Shown piece by piece: positions 63,932 to 64,000 of a stretch of DNA of 64,000 nt. The stretch comes from Melioribacteraceae bacterium (GTDB lineage: Bacteria > Bacteroidota > Ignavibacteria > Ignavibacteriales > Melioribacteraceae), in the NCBI GenBank assembly GCA_030584085.1, contig CP129490.1, positions 1,025,511-1,089,510 of the forward strand, in the 5' to 3' direction. The notes below the pieces were generated by a model. It did not search any database, was not told the DNA's origin, and worked only from the letters and a program-made list of their open reading frames with translations. The translations under genes and the position numbers were made by a program. The number at the start of each line of letters is the position of its first letter. Within the stretch, counting starts at the first letter, position 1.

Positions 63932-64000
63932 ATGGGAATGGCAAAAAAAACAGTTAAGAAATCCACGGCGGCTGCTAAAACTACCACAAAGAAAAAAGCT
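63932..64000 (+). CDS. N-terminus of a Lys/Ala-rich protein, cut by the window edge
   Basis: An open frame starts at ATG 63932 behind GGGAGG (63919-63924) and runs off the window after 23 codons. The visible residues are MGMAKKTVKKSTAAAKTTTK and more Lys/Ala. A Lys/Ala-rich tail of this type before a TraR/DksA zinc-finger regulator downstream of ileS is common in related bacteria, but this is inference; the remainder is not in the window. Confidence 0.5.
   Translation, partial: MGMAKKTVKKSTAAAKTTTKKKA

Overview
The window is ordinary chromosomal DNA from an AT-rich, Gram-negative bacterium of the Bacteroidota/Chlorobiota (FCB) group, most likely an Ignavibacteria-like lineage. The lineage call is inference. 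It rests on LptF/LptG, TonB-receptor and lipoprotein genes (two membranes), a TonB receptor with an N-terminal carboxypeptidase-regulatory domain, a tmRNA tag (GESNYALAA) like those of Bacteroidota, strong Shine-Dalgarno sites with many TTG/GTG starts (unlike most Bacteroidota), a B12-dependent ribonucleotide reductase and a type-2 isoleucyl-tRNA synthetase. Coding density is very high, many genes overlap by 1-17 bases, and no gene-free stretch exceeds 300 bases. I see no CRISPR array, insertion sequence, prophage, toxin-antitoxin pair or rRNA operon.

Layout. 1-7.0 kb: the end of a large outer-membrane protein gene and a CHASE2 adenylate cyclase, facing the LptG/LptF lipopolysaccharide-export permease genes. 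7.1-11.0 kb: M20 peptidase, a lipoprotein, YgfZ and a PduO-type cobalamin adenosyltransferase. 11.0-11.5 kb: tmRNA and a GC-richer foldable spacer. 11.6-18.0 kb: a PH-like membrane protein, dapF, a small monooxygenase-like protein, a PHP phosphoesterase, a membrane TPR protein, then efp-accB-accC-gcvH ending in a terminator. 18.1-22.3 kb: guaA, a TPR protein, radC and two envelope coiled-coil proteins, the second with LysM. 22.4-28 kb: phoH (apparently with a CTG start), mazG, a RidA-like protein, a small secreted protein, a LytR_C protein, rsfS and argS. 28-32 kb (minus): surE, a VWA membrane protein, hemerythrin and comF. 32-42.4 kb (plus): a secreted protein, a TonB-dependent receptor, an orphan DNA methyltransferase, xseA-xseB-dxs, a Gfo/Idh oxidoreductase and a PhoB/PhoR-like two-component pair. 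42.5-43.1 kb: rplU-rpmA. 43.2-50.1 kb (minus): mdh, a lone RsbW-like kinase, an outer-membrane protein, a fibronectin-type lipoprotein, a beta-CASP nuclease and an AI-2E-family permease. 50.3-54 kb: pta and a secreted glutathione peroxidase, facing a TerB-like protein and malQ. 54.3-64 kb: class II ribonucleotide reductase, a yggS - divIVA-like - PNP - membrane coiled-coil operon, ileS, and the start of a Lys/Ala-rich protein.

Functionally this is core metabolism: fatty-acid synthesis (accBC), isoprenoids (dxs), cell-wall precursors (dapF), nucleotides (guaA, nrdJ, PNP, surE, mazG), translation (efp, tmRNA, argS, ileS, rsfS, rplU, rpmA) and envelope assembly. The cobalamin adenosyltransferase can supply the coenzyme for the class II reductase. 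The points most worth a second look are the swapped GXHH signature in IleRS, the CTG start of PhoH, a second possible CTG start at an outer-membrane protein, the orphan SPPY-type methyltransferase, the foldable sequence behind tmRNA, and the poorly characterised envelope/coiled-coil genes. I did not find a convincing new multi-gene system.
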